A DNA stretch of 13,429 nt. Origin: Clostridia bacterium. Its GTDB lineage: Bacteria > Bacillota > Clostridia > Christensenellales > UBA1242. A program made the position numbers and the translations under genes. Positions 7,220 to 13,429 of this stretch are shown here, piece by piece; the stretch's first letter is position 1, and each line of letters starts with the position of its first letter. The stretch is taken from positions 1 through 13,429 of the forward strand of contig CAAGCR010000002.1 in assembly GCA_900768425.1 (NCBI GenBank). The letters are read 5' to 3'. Under the pieces are notes generated by a model. It was not told the DNA's origin. It saw nothing but the letters and a program-made list of their open reading frames with translations, and did no database searches.

Positions 7220-7801
7220 ATGAATTTAAAGTTTTATGAACCAGACCCAAGCGAGGGAAAAGACATCGCACATATGGATGTTGAAGAATTAGTTACTTTA
7301 AGAGAAAATCTAAAATTATATCAATATAATAAATTAGACTTCTTAAAAAGAAAAAAGGATAGATTCCCAAAAGCAACAAGAATTTTAAGAGGTATAAACA
7401 CTGTGCTATTCGCTGGTTTAGCAATTACAATGCTTGCCTTTAAATTATTTGCTCCGGAACTAATTATGCTAACAGCATTCTCAGGTGTTGGTGCACTTGT
7501 TAGCGGTTTTAAATTTGCAAAAGAAATGAAAGCATATAAAGAATATAAGAATCTTGTTAAAGAAACCGAAACAAAATACACCGATAAAATAAATGAAATT
7601 AACAGAACTATTGAAAAGAATTATCCAAATTATAAATATAAAGCAGATGCAATTAATATTGCAGATCAAGTAATCGCAGAAATGAAACACGATGCCGAAG
7701 CCGAAAACCAAGCAGCAGAAAGAGCAACAGCTTTCGCAAAATACAGCAAAAGAAAATCTCTAAAGAACGAAAAAATATCAAACAACGACTTAGAACGTTA
7801 A
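7220..7801 (+). CDS. small two-helix membrane protein with coiled coils, unknown function
   Basis: A 193-residue protein that I do not recognise. An acidic N-terminus (about 8-24) leads into a charged helix (21-50). Two adjacent hydrophobic segments (about 59-77 and 79-97) form a membrane hairpin, followed by a long charged coiled-coil-like helix (99-136) and a second helical tail (142-176) rich in Ala, Glu and Lys. Both termini are probably cytoplasmic, giving a hairpin-anchored helical protein. The open frame also reads from ATG 7196, eight codons earlier, but AAAAGGA nine bases before ATG 7220 is the better ribosome binding site. It has its own promoter and terminator. A structural or membrane-scaffold role would fit, but nothing identifies it. 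Confidence 0.72.
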   Translation: MNLKFYEPDPSEGKDIAHMDVEELVTLRENLKLYQYNKLDFLKRKKDRFPKATRILRGINTVLFAGLAITMLAFKLFAPELIMLTAFSGVGALVSGFKFAKEMKAYKEYKNLVKETETKYTDKINEINRTIEKNYPNYKYKADAINIADQVIAEMKHDAEAENQAAERATAFAKYSKRKSLKNEKISNNDLER

Positions 7802-7809
7802 TCAAAAGG

Positions 7810-7847
7810 TAAAAGACAAATAGAAGTTACTTTCTGTTTGTCTTTTA
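7810..7847 (+). terminator. intrinsic terminator of the two-helix membrane protein gene
   Basis: A 16-pair stem joins 7810-7825 (TAAAAGACAAATAGAA) to 7832-7847 with one G-T wobble and a 6-base loop. The T-run is short and lies inside the right arm, so readthrough is possible. Confidence 0.7.
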
Positions 7848-8003
7848 TGTTAAATCTTTTTGCATATAATTCTAAATAATTTATCGTATATTTGATTGTA
7901 AATAGCTTTAATAAATTAACACAAAATGTAAATATTTTTTTCTTATGAAAAATAACAAAAAAACCATATTTAATTTTGTGGGAAATAATTATATAGTATA
8001 TAT

Positions 8004-8147
8004 GTAAATTTAACATAAGTACGGAATTCTAATTTTGTAAACGTGTTGATACAAATTTTGCACTATTTTTCAAAATTTACCTCCGATTTGCAATGCTAAA
8101 AATAAGGACAAATTGATATTAACAATGTAATTTTGCCTTATTTTTTT
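8004..8147 (+). ncRNA. candidate small RNA ending at an orphan terminator
   Basis: A strong terminator at 8098-8147 has no gene directly before it: the last gene ended at 7801 with its own terminator. Possible -10 boxes (TATAGT 7992-7997 or TATATA 7997-8002) precede the segment, but no good -35 is visible. The segment carries ACCTCC, complementary to a Shine-Dalgarno core, which is a common targeting feature of small RNAs. This is a hypothesis only. Confidence 0.2.
8098..8147 (+). terminator. orphan intrinsic terminator
   Basis: AAAAATAAGG (8098-8107) pairs with CCTTATTTTT (8136-8145), extended inward by AAATT/AATTT after a small mismatch, with a T-run at 8141-8147. Either it backs up the terminator at 7810-7847 or it ends a small RNA. 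Confidence 0.75.
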
Positions 8148-8208
8148 ATTTTTTTGTTTATTTTGACAAGAATTATGGCTTTTTTTGTGTTTTTTTGAAA
8201 ATTGACTA

Positions 8209-8237
8209 TTGACAAAGATTTGGGGGTGGTATAGAAT
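8209..8237 (+). promoter_or_regulatory. strong promoter of the AAA+ gene
   Basis: Consensus TTGACA (8209-8214), an optimal 17-base spacer and TAGAAT (8232-8237). Transcription would start near 8244, within or just before the AAAAAGGAG ribosome binding site, giving a very short leader. Confidence 0.75.
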
Positions 8238-8255
8238 TCTAAAAAGGAGAAGTCT

Positions 8256-10028
8256 ATGGATTTACGAAAAACATATTTTATGACAACAGGCCATATGGAT
8301 GGAAACTACAATAAAATGGGTAAACGCCTATATGACAAAAATCAAAGCATTGTCGATTTATTTTCTAATATTATTCTACAAAGGGTAATTGAAAGAACCG
8401 AAAATGAAATAAGAGAATTAGATACTTTAGATGTATTTATTATGGGAGTCGCAACACTTACTGACGATTTCTCAAAATTTATATCGTTTATAAAAAGACA
8501 GTCTAAGCCAAGTATGGATCAAATAGATAACTTTTTATATCCACTTTACCCAACTCATTCAATATATGCAAAATATAATGAAGCATATAATTTAAAACCT
8601 GCAAAAAAAGAGACTCTTTTTATTAAGGAATTATTAAATAATAAAGAAATACATACAGTGATTTCTGATTATGTAAAATACTTAAACCAAACATATCCAA
8701 AAGATGCAAAAGAATTTGGAAGATTAGTTGACATTCTTTCTTGTGCAAATGAAGAGGATCTTAAGCAAGCAGTTAGTCTTGCTTACGGAAAGAATAAAGA
8801 TAAGGCTATTGCCGAAAAATTATATGGTGAAGTTTTATTTAGTTATGATAATGCAATAATAGATGAATATACTGAGAAAGAAATTATTTATAAAAATGAA
8901 ATGGCAAAACTAAAAATAAAAGAACAACAATCACCAGAAGCATTAAAGAAGAAAAAACTAGATAAAATAGTTGAACTATACAAATTCAAAGAAAAGACAC
9001 AAGGCATTTTTAATGACATAGTTGGTCAACGCGAACAATTAAAACAAATAATGCAAGTGTTATATAACGCACAACTTGGGCTTAATAATCCACTTGGACC
9101 AAAAGCAAGTATGCTATTAACAGGTCCAACCGGTGTCGGTAAAACAGAAACAGCATATGCCATTGCAAATAAATTATATGGTGACGACCCTTTTGTTATT
9201 GACCTTTCTGTATATCGCGGAGAACATCAACTAGCGACCTTAATTGGTTCACCACCAGGATATGTTGGCTATAACGATAAACCGCAAATGTTGGAATTTA
9301 TTAAAAATCACCCAATGGGTGGAGTTCTACTATTTGATGAGTTTGATAAGGCAAATAAACAAGTGTTAAACATCTTTATGCATATGCTAGACAAAGGTGA
9401 AGTTCAGTCTGCTAAAGGTGCAAGTTATGACATACGCAATTTTATCATTATTACAACATCAAATATTTCCGAAAAAATTACAAAGCATAAATCTATTGGG
9501 TTTGGTGCGGTTGATGAACAAGAAGATATAAAAAATGTAATTACAAGCAACAATGTAAATGGCGTACCACCGGAATTAATTGCTCGTTTTGATTTAGTGC
9601 TTGCATATCAAACCTTATCAAAAGAAGACAAGATTGAACTCGCAAGAAGAAAAATGGATATAGTTTGCAGTAAGATTAAAAACCTAAAAGAGTTCTTAAA
9701 TGTTGACATTAAATATGATGAAAGCGTATTAGAAGAACTTGCAAACTCTGTTAATGAATCAATGGGTATAAGAGAACTATTCCGCAATGTAAATAATCTA
9801 GCAACCGAAAAACTTGTTGAATACATAATGAGCAATGAATATTTTACCGATTTTAATATTTACATTAAATCATTAAATGAAGTGGTTATAAAACCATTAC
9901 CAAAAACAAAAAAACGCAAAGAATTTTCACAAGAGATTGATAAAAAACTTATGGAAATTCACCAAAAAGAAGAAACAAGAATTCAAAACTCACAAAATAA
10001 AAATGATGACGACACAAAAATAAATTAA
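8256..10028 (+). CDS. single-module ClpA/ClpC-like AAA+ unfoldase with novel N-terminal region
   Basis: A 590-residue ATPase. Residues about 255-545 match the second AAA+ module of ClpA/ClpB/ClpC (HSP100): Walker A GPTGVGKT (290-297), pore loop GYVG (335-338) and Walker B LLFDEFDKA (358-366). Sensor 1 is TTSN (400-403), the arginine finger is Arg444 in PELIARFD, and sensor 2 is Arg506 in MGIREL. KHKSIGFG (410-417) sits where ClpA carries its ClpP-docking IGL loop, so the hexamer may feed ClpP. The usual first AAA+ module and double Clp-N domain are absent. Instead there are about 250 N-terminal residues, helical and charged toward the linker, that I cannot assign. The C-terminus is a polar Lys/Asp/Asn tail (550-590). 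It differs from ClpX, which has a zinc-binding N-terminus. No clpP lies in the window. It is monocistronic, with a strong promoter and terminator. The ATPase class is firm; ClpP partnership and substrate are inferred. Confidence 0.88.
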   Translation: MDLRKTYFMTTGHMDGNYNKMGKRLYDKNQSIVDLFSNIILQRVIERTENEIRELDTLDVFIMGVATLTDDFSKFISFIKRQSKPSMDQIDNFLYPLYPTHSIYAKYNEAYNLKPAKKETLFIKELLNNKEIHTVISDYVKYLNQTYPKDAKEFGRLVDILSCANEEDLKQAVSLAYGKNKDKAIAEKLYGEVLFSYDNAIIDEYTEKEIIYKNEMAKLKIKEQQSPEALKKKKLDKIVELYKFKEKTQGIFNDIVGQREQLKQIMQVLYNAQLGLNNPLGPKASMLLTGPTGVGKTETAYAIANKLYGDDPFVIDLSVYRGEHQLATLIGSPPGYVGYNDKPQMLEFIKNHPMGGVLLFDEFDKANKQVLNIFMHMLDKGEVQSAKGASYDIRNFIIITTSNISEKITKHKSIGFGAVDEQEDIKNVITSNNVNGVPPELIARFDLVLAYQTLSKEDKIELARRKMDIVCSKIKNLKEFLNVDIKYDESVLEELANSVNESMGIRELFRNVNNLATEKLVEYIMSNEYFTDFNIYIKSLNEVVIKPLPKTKKRKEFSQEIDKKLMEIHQKEETRIQNSQNKNDDDTKIN

Positions 10029-10102
10029 TTAATACAAAAATTTATTCGTAATTAAAATTGTTTAAATTAAAAAATGTTTGTGCTTAAAATTAATTTTTGT
10101 GC

Positions 10103-10151
10103 AAAAAATAAGGTAAATTTGTTATAAAAATGCAATTTTACCTTATTTTTT
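10103..10151 (+). terminator. intrinsic terminator of the AAA+ gene
   Basis: A perfect 15-pair stem joins 10103-10117 (A6-TAAGGTAAA) to 10137-10151, whose right arm ends in a T-run. The AATAAGG/CCTTATT core is the same as in the orphan terminator at 8098-8147, so the AAA+ gene is flanked by two related terminators. Confidence 0.85.
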
Positions 10152-10274
10152 ATGAATTTTCAAATAAACAATTTTTATATATAAAAAACTTATTTAATTG
10201 TGGTATTTATTTTAACTTATCAATAATTTATTGTTTAAAACTTTTGTATGTTTAAATATTTTTTCGTAGGTCGG

Positions 10275-10296
10275 AGAGATTATTCCTGAAATCTCT
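10275..10296. other. isolated hairpin upstream of the tatD promoter
   Basis: AGAGATT (10275-10281) pairs with AATCTCT (10290-10296) around an 8-base loop, just after GTAGGTCGG. It has no T-run on either side and lies upstream of the tatD promoter, so it is not in the tatD leader. It might be an operator or a remnant. Confidence 0.25.
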
Positions 10297-10331
10297 AAAA
10301 AATTTATTACTAATTTTAATTAAGCCATTGT

Positions 10332-10360
10332 TTGACATTTATATTACTTATTGCTAAAAT
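10332..10360 (+). promoter_or_regulatory. tatD-rsmA operon promoter
   Basis: Consensus TTGACA (10332-10337), a 17-base spacer and TAAAAT (10355-10360) preceded by TGC, an extended -10. It is the only promoter seen for the two-gene operon; transcription would start near 10367. Confidence 0.75.
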
Positions 10361-10381
10361 TTAACACATAAAGGGAAAAAT

Positions 10382-11143
10382 ATGATAGATTCACACGCAC
10401 ACTTGCAAGATGAAAAATTTAATAATGTTAAGGAAATAATAGAGAGTGCAAAAAGGGCAGATGTCAATAAAATTGTTTGTGCCAGTTCATCTTTAATAAC
10501 TTCTCTAATAGCGGTTAAAATCGCAAATGAGTATCCTTGCGTTTTTGCGACTGTTGGTGTTCATCCGGAAGAAGCAGGTGAATGGTGCGAAGATGTAAAA
10601 CAAAAAATAATACAACTTTCGCAAGATAAAAAAGTTGTGGCAATAGGTGAAGTCGGGTTAGATTATTGTTATGAGTTTTGTTCTCGCGAAAAACAAAAAG
10701 AAGCATTTATTGAGCAGATTAAACTTGCAAATAGTTTAAAATTACCGCTTGTTATTCACACCCGAGATGCCAGTGGCGATACAATGGAGATTATAAGAAA
10801 CAACTTACAATATCTAACTAACGGAGTTGTAATACATTGCTTTAATATGAGTTTGGAAATATTGAAAGAAATTTTAGGTTATGGTTTTTATATATCTTTA
10901 GGTGGAGCAATAACCTTTAAAAACGCAAGGGGACTTTTAGATATTGTTCGTGCGGTTGATATAAATAGATTAATGCTAGAAACCGATTGTCCATATATGT
11001 CGCCAGAACCATTTAGGGGAAAAATTAACGAACCTAAAAACGTTGAATATGTTGCAAGAAAAATTGCAGAACTTAAAAATATGAGCATTAATGATGTGAA
11101 AAAAATTACAACATTAAATGCGGAAAAATTTTTTAAAATTTAA
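10382..11143 (+). CDS. tatD: TatD family metal-dependent hydrolase
   Basis: A 253-residue TIM-barrel hydrolase of the TatD/YabD family. These are cytoplasmic metal-dependent enzymes with DNase activity in characterised members. The metal ligands are all present: His5 and His7 in the N-terminal SHAH motif, Glu90 in AIGEVGLDY, His126 in VIHTRDA, His152 in IHCF and Asp202 in ETDCPY. Length is normal for the family. AAAGGG six bases upstream fixes the start. The gene ends 15 bases before rsmA with no terminator, so the two form an operon, a common arrangement in Firmicutes. In many relatives rnmV (ribonuclease M5) lies between them; it is missing here. Physiological substrate is uncertain, as in most of the family. 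Confidence 0.95.
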   Translation: MIDSHAHLQDEKFNNVKEIIESAKRADVNKIVCASSSLITSLIAVKIANEYPCVFATVGVHPEEAGEWCEDVKQKIIQLSQDKKVVAIGEVGLDYCYEFCSREKQKEAFIEQIKLANSLKLPLVIHTRDASGDTMEIIRNNLQYLTNGVVIHCFNMSLEILKEILGYGFYISLGGAITFKNARGLLDIVRAVDINRLMLETDCPYMSPEPFRGKINEPKNVEYVARKIAELKNMSINDVKKITTLNAEKFFKI

Positions 11144-11158
11144 AAATAGGATAAAATT

Positions 11159-11995
11159 ATGAAAGAAAGTGATATTTTAAAGCAAAATAACTTCAATTTT
11201 AATAAAAAATTTGGTCAAAATTTTATTTATGACAAAAACTTGCTAAATGCAATTATTGAGCAAAGTGGGATAAATAGTGAAGATGAAGTATTGGAAATTG
11301 GTCCGGGAGCAGGGACTTTAACCAAGGTTATTGCCCAAAAAGCAAAAAAAGTTGTTTCGTACGAAATTGATACAAATCTTAAACCAGTCTTGGCGGAAAA
11401 CTTAAAAGATGTTACAAACGCAAAAATCATCTTTCAAGATGCTCTTAAAACCGACTTAAATGAAATAGAAAGCAATTTTACAAATGAATATACCTTAATT
11501 GCAAACTTGCCATATTACATTACAACTCCGCTAATTTTTAAATTTTTAAAAAGTGAACGCGTAAAAAGTATGTGCATAATGGTGCAAAAAGAAGTCGGAC
11601 AAAGGTTAATTGCAACAAACAAAGATAAAGAGTATGGTGCAATAAGTGCAATCTTAGATTTTTACGGCGCTGTCAAAATTTTAAGACAAGTGCCAAGACA
11701 TATGTTTACACCTGTGCCAAATGTAGATTCTTGTGTGGTGCAAATTAATATTAAAAGAAATAAAAATAATGCAAATGCAGACCTTTATGAAAAAATAATA
11801 AAATCGGCTTTTGCTAACAGAAGAAAAACCTTAGCCAATAATTTATCCAATGACTTTAATGTCACAAAACAACAAGTCTATGACTTTTTAAAACAACTAT
11901 CTTTGCCAGAGCAAATAAGGGGCGATGCACTAACAACTATGAATTTTGTACAAATTACAAACATTTTTGACAAAAATAGTGTAAAAAGTAAATAA
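11159..11995 (+). CDS. rsmA: 16S rRNA dimethyladenosine transferase RsmA (KsgA)
   Basis: RsmA uses S-adenosylmethionine to dimethylate two adjacent adenosines in the 3' terminal hairpin of 16S rRNA, late in small-subunit assembly. The 278-residue protein has FGQNFIYD near the N-terminus (18-25), the SAM-binding motif EIGPGAGTLT (46-55), the acidic end of the second strand (YEID, 68-71) and the catalytic NLPYYITTP (116-124). RRKTL (221-225) lies in the C-terminal RNA-contacting part and RGDALT (254-259) near the end. Loss of this enzyme gives kasugamycin resistance in other bacteria. An AGGA about eight bases upstream sets the start. It is the second gene of the tatD operon and is followed by a terminator. 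Confidence 0.97.
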   Translation: MKESDILKQNNFNFNKKFGQNFIYDKNLLNAIIEQSGINSEDEVLEIGPGAGTLTKVIAQKAKKVVSYEIDTNLKPVLAENLKDVTNAKIIFQDALKTDLNEIESNFTNEYTLIANLPYYITTPLIFKFLKSERVKSMCIMVQKEVGQRLIATNKDKEYGAISAILDFYGAVKILRQVPRHMFTPVPNVDSCVVQINIKRNKNNANADLYEKIIKSAFANRRKTLANNLSNDFNVTKQQVYDFLKQLSLPEQIRGDALTTMNFVQITNIFDKNSVKSK

Positions 11996-12026
11996 TTATA
12001 TAGTGGCAAAATTTTAAATATATCAT

Positions 12027-12103
12027 AAAATAACCTTGTAAAAAAATAGCGACAAGTTTCGTTTAAAAATTTATCGCTCATACTTTTATTCGGTTATTTT
12101 TTT
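12027..12103 (+). terminator. terminator of the tatD-rsmA operon
   Basis: AAAATAACC (12027-12035) pairs with GGTTATTTT (12092-12100), ending in a T-run (12097-12103). The large loop holds a second short stem, AGCGA with TCGCT (12048-12052 with 12074-12078), giving a branched hairpin. Confidence 0.65.
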
Positions 12104-12199
12104 ACTATATTGTGAAAACAAACAAACTTTATTCGGTTTAAAAAATTAAGAAATTATTGTTTAAATTTCATCGGCCATGATTGTAAATTAATTTTAAGC

Positions 12200-12225
12200 A
12201 AAGATTTTATAGTAAAAAAATCTTT
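12200..12225. other. AT-rich hairpin upstream of the last gene
   Basis: AAAGATTTT (12200-12208) pairs with AAAATCTTT (12217-12225) around ATAGTAAA. It lies 40 bases before the start codon of the acidic protein. A TATAGT (12208-12213) inside it could be a -10 box, but no well-spaced -35 is visible. It may be an operator or a leader hairpin. Confidence 0.25.
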
Positions 12226-12265
12226 AAACAAAACCTAAATAAAAGCATTTTAATTTGGAGGATAT

Positions 12266-13168
12266 ATGATATATAAAAAAAGTGTTGTGTTGACAAGTGT
12301 CAATAAAGGCAAAGAGAAAGGAGTTTTGACCTTAGAATACGATGGTGGTGAAATAGTCGGCAATGTTAAGTTATATAATTTTACCGAAGAACCAGAAGGC
12401 ATTTTGAGTGTTGGAATTTTAAACAACGGACAAGTTTTAAAAGCAGGACTTACATACGAAAACGCAGGTTTTTACACTTTTAAACTAAATAATGCGGGAG
12501 AATTAAACAATTTTTCTTGTGCATTAGTCAATTTTGTAAAAGGCGAAGCCAAAGCCTTGCTTCATGGTGCATGTGGCGATACTCCAACAAATGAAGAACG
12601 CCTTGCAAATTCTCTTTCGCTTTTTGATGAAAACCCAAGCATAAAAAACACAGAAGATACATTAAACCGAAATGGTATTTATTTGGATAATCAAGAAGAA
12701 ATTGAGGACCTTATAGATGGGCATATACAAGATTGCGATAGTAAATGTAGCGAATGTAAATATAGAGATGCATTCTTTAAATTGGAAGATTCAATCACAC
12801 CAGAACCACTTGAGGAACCCGAAGAAACATTCTTTGATGGCATTAAAGACCAAATAGAAACACTATTTACAAAATTTCCCGAAGAAGAAATTTTAAAACA
12901 AATTATTCCCGATTCAAAATGGGTTAAAATTGACTACGAAGACAAAGGCGAATATTATGTTGTAGGGCTTATGTATGAAGATGACAAAATAAAATATGTG
13001 TGTTATGGTGTGCCAAGTACATATAGTGATGAACCACCAACTGACCTAAAAGGTTTTGCACAATGGCTACCAATAGACTCCGAAAAAAACGAAGGTTTTG
13101 GCTACTGGCTAACCTATCAAGATGCCGACACCGGCGAAAATGTAAAACTAAATTATGAAAATGTATAA
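12266..13168 (+). CDS. acidic hypothetical protein with Cys-x3-Cys-x2-Cys cluster
   Basis: A 300-residue, strongly acidic, soluble protein in three parts. Residues 1-92 are a predicted beta-rich domain (GVLTLEYDGGEIVGNVKLYNF and a later strand ending in VNF). I recall similar N-termini in uncharacterised clostridial proteins. Residues 105-190 are a low-complexity acidic linker carrying Cys157, Cys161 and Cys164 beside Lys/Arg residues, which may bind a metal. Residues 190-300 form a second compact domain with WVKIDYEDKGEYYVVGLMY, a conserved-looking YGVPSTYS segment and WLPI / GYWLTYQDADTG. I do not know its function. GGAGG (12257-12261) fixes the start. It is transcribed alone and ends at a hairpin terminator. 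The cluster spacing matches a radical SAM motif, but no SAM-enzyme barrel is present. Confidence 0.75.
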   Translation: MIYKKSVVLTSVNKGKEKGVLTLEYDGGEIVGNVKLYNFTEEPEGILSVGILNNGQVLKAGLTYENAGFYTFKLNNAGELNNFSCALVNFVKGEAKALLHGACGDTPTNEERLANSLSLFDENPSIKNTEDTLNRNGIYLDNQEEIEDLIDGHIQDCDSKCSECKYRDAFFKLEDSITPEPLEEPEETFFDGIKDQIETLFTKFPEEEILKQIIPDSKWVKIDYEDKGEYYVVGLMYEDDKIKYVCYGVPSTYSDEPPTDLKGFAQWLPIDSEKNEGFGYWLTYQDADTGENVKLNYENV

Positions 13169-13171
13169 ATA

Positions 13172-13242
13172 GAAAAAATTGTTGCCCTTTTGGAACTCAT
13201 TTTGCTAACGCAAAATTTCGTTTTGACGGGCACAATTTTTTC
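13172..13242 (+). terminator. bidirectional hairpin terminator after the acidic protein gene
   Basis: GAAAAAATTGT-T-GCCC (13172-13187) pairs with GGGCACAATTTTTTC (13228-13242), with one bulged T. An inner perfect stem, ATTTTGC with GCAAAAT (13199-13205 with 13210-13216), lies inside. T6 at 13236-13241 and the matching A-run on the other side would let it work in both directions. Confidence 0.75.
13180..13212. repeat. 33-base direct repeat, copy 1
   Basis: The 33-base unit beginning TGTTGCCC and ending TTTTGCTAACGCA matches copy 2 at 31 of 33 positions. This copy forms the left part of the terminator hairpin. Confidence 0.8.
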
Positions 13243-13244
13243 TT

Positions 13245-13287
13245 ACCGACCAAACGCACTCACTCATTGCATTCGTTCGTGGTCGGT
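13245..13287. repeat. palindromic element with 8-base perfect arms
   Basis: ACCGACCA (13245-13252) pairs perfectly with TGGTCGGT (13280-13287). The stem extends inward by AACG/CGTT after a two-base bulge. The loop carries CACTCACTCATTGC. The block is far richer in G and C than its flanks and resembles dispersed REP-like elements rather than a gene. Confidence 0.6.
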
Positions 13288-13303
13288 ACTCCCTTGCGGA
13301 GTA
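13287..13303. repeat. short hairpin in the terminal repeat array
   Basis: TACTCC (13287-13292) pairs with GGAGTA (13298-13303) around CTTGC. It abuts the preceding palindrome directly, so the two hairpins probably belong to one element. Confidence 0.5.
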
Positions 13304-13340
13304 AAGCGTTGGAGTAATAAGATAATTTTAAATATATGTT

Positions 13341-13373
13341 TGTTGCCATTTTGGAACCCATTTTGCTAACGCA
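13341..13373. repeat. 33-base direct repeat, copy 2
   Basis: Second copy, 161 bases after the first, differing at two positions. It is enclosed by another inverted repeat, TTGGAGT (13309-13315) with ACTCCAA (13379-13385). The array may continue past the window end. Confidence 0.8.
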
Positions 13374-13429
13374 GAAAAACTCCAAAGTTACTACTACTTT
13401 ATTTGTTTGTGTGAATAGTTGTTCTTCGA

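Larger units (their letters stand above)
7802..8255 (+). other. long intergenic region before the AAA+ gene
   Basis: This 454-base gap contains the preceding terminator, an AT-rich stretch with TATAGTATATATG (7992-8004), a segment of more mixed composition (8015-8097) that includes ACCTCCG, a second terminator (8098-8147), T-rich filler and the AAA+ promoter. No convincing protein gene is present on either strand. Confidence 0.5.
10029..10381 (+). other. intergenic region between the AAA+ gene and tatD
   Basis: This 353-base gap contains the AAA+ terminator, AT-rich filler (10152-10260), an isolated hairpin within a GC-richer patch (10266-10296) and the tatD promoter. No protein gene or known riboswitch pattern is seen. 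Confidence 0.5.

Noticed and set aside
7798..8016. 72-codon open frame on the - strand in the intergenic region
   Set aside because: It runs through the intrinsic terminator at 7810-7847, has no ribosome binding site, and its residues are the Ile/Lys/Phe/Tyr bias of translated AT-rich filler.
10275..10296. Riboswitch ahead of tatD
   Set aside because: The hairpin lies upstream of the tatD promoter, so it would not be in the mRNA, and no known aptamer pattern is seen.
12411..12760. Radical SAM enzyme suggested by Cys-x3-Cys-x2-Cys
   Set aside because: The cluster sits in an acidic linker and the rest of the protein lacks the barrel and SAM-binding motifs.
13245..13287. Integron attC site suggested by the 8-base palindrome
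   Set aside because: The arms lack the conserved GTT-containing core sites and no integrase or cassette is present.
13267..13368. 33-codon open frame on the - strand starting in repeat copy 2
   Set aside because: It is made of repeat and hairpin sequence with no ribosome binding site.
13180..13373. CRISPR array suggested by two 33-base repeats
   Set aside because: Only two copies, 161 bases apart, with structured rather than unique spacer-like sequence between them and no cas genes.

Overview
The window is a strongly AT-rich stretch of bacterial chromosome. All ten genes I call lie on the + strand. Gene content and signals point to a low-GC Firmicute, most likely an uncultured gut-type clostridium. 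The evidence is SecA with a C-terminal SEC-C zinc tail, a tatD-rsmA operon, GGAGG-type ribosome binding sites, sigma-A-like promoters and A/T-flanked hairpin terminators. This taxonomic placement is inference; no rRNA or tRNA gene is present to settle it. Nine of the ten genes stop with TAA and one with TAG. None uses TGA, and the standard bacterial code reads cleanly.

Layout: (1) 1-170 opens with a hairpin repeat that is much richer in G and C than its surroundings. (2) 171-1704 holds a putative HTH protein and a von Willebrand factor A (VWA) protein with an intact metal site. (3) 1851-3491 is a large membrane protein of unknown role with a long helical soluble part. (4) 3575-4048 is a small ferritin-like protein that lacks a visible ribosome binding site. 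(5) 4205-6898 is secA with its own promoter and a strong terminator. (6) 7220-7801 is a small two-helix membrane protein with a leader. (7) 8256-10028 is a single-module AAA+ unfoldase of the ClpA/ClpC second-domain type. It has an unrecognised N-terminal region and an apparent ClpP-docking tripeptide. (8) 10382-11995 is the tatD-rsmA operon. (9) 12266-13168 is an acidic hypothetical protein with a Cys-x3-Cys-x2-Cys cluster. (10) 13172-13429 is a repeat and hairpin region that runs off the window end.

Most genes are transcribed singly: nearly every one has its own promoter candidate, its own terminator, or both. Only tatD and rsmA are clearly co-transcribed. The core functions are protein export (SecA), 16S rRNA dimethylation (RsmA) and a metal-dependent hydrolase (TatD). 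The accessory genes suggest protein quality control (AAA+), metal-dependent protein interaction (VWA) and di-metal chemistry (ferritin-like), but nothing in the sequence ties them into one pathway. The best candidate for an undescribed system is the solo ClpA-like unfoldase, followed by the HTH/VWA pair and the terminal repeat array.
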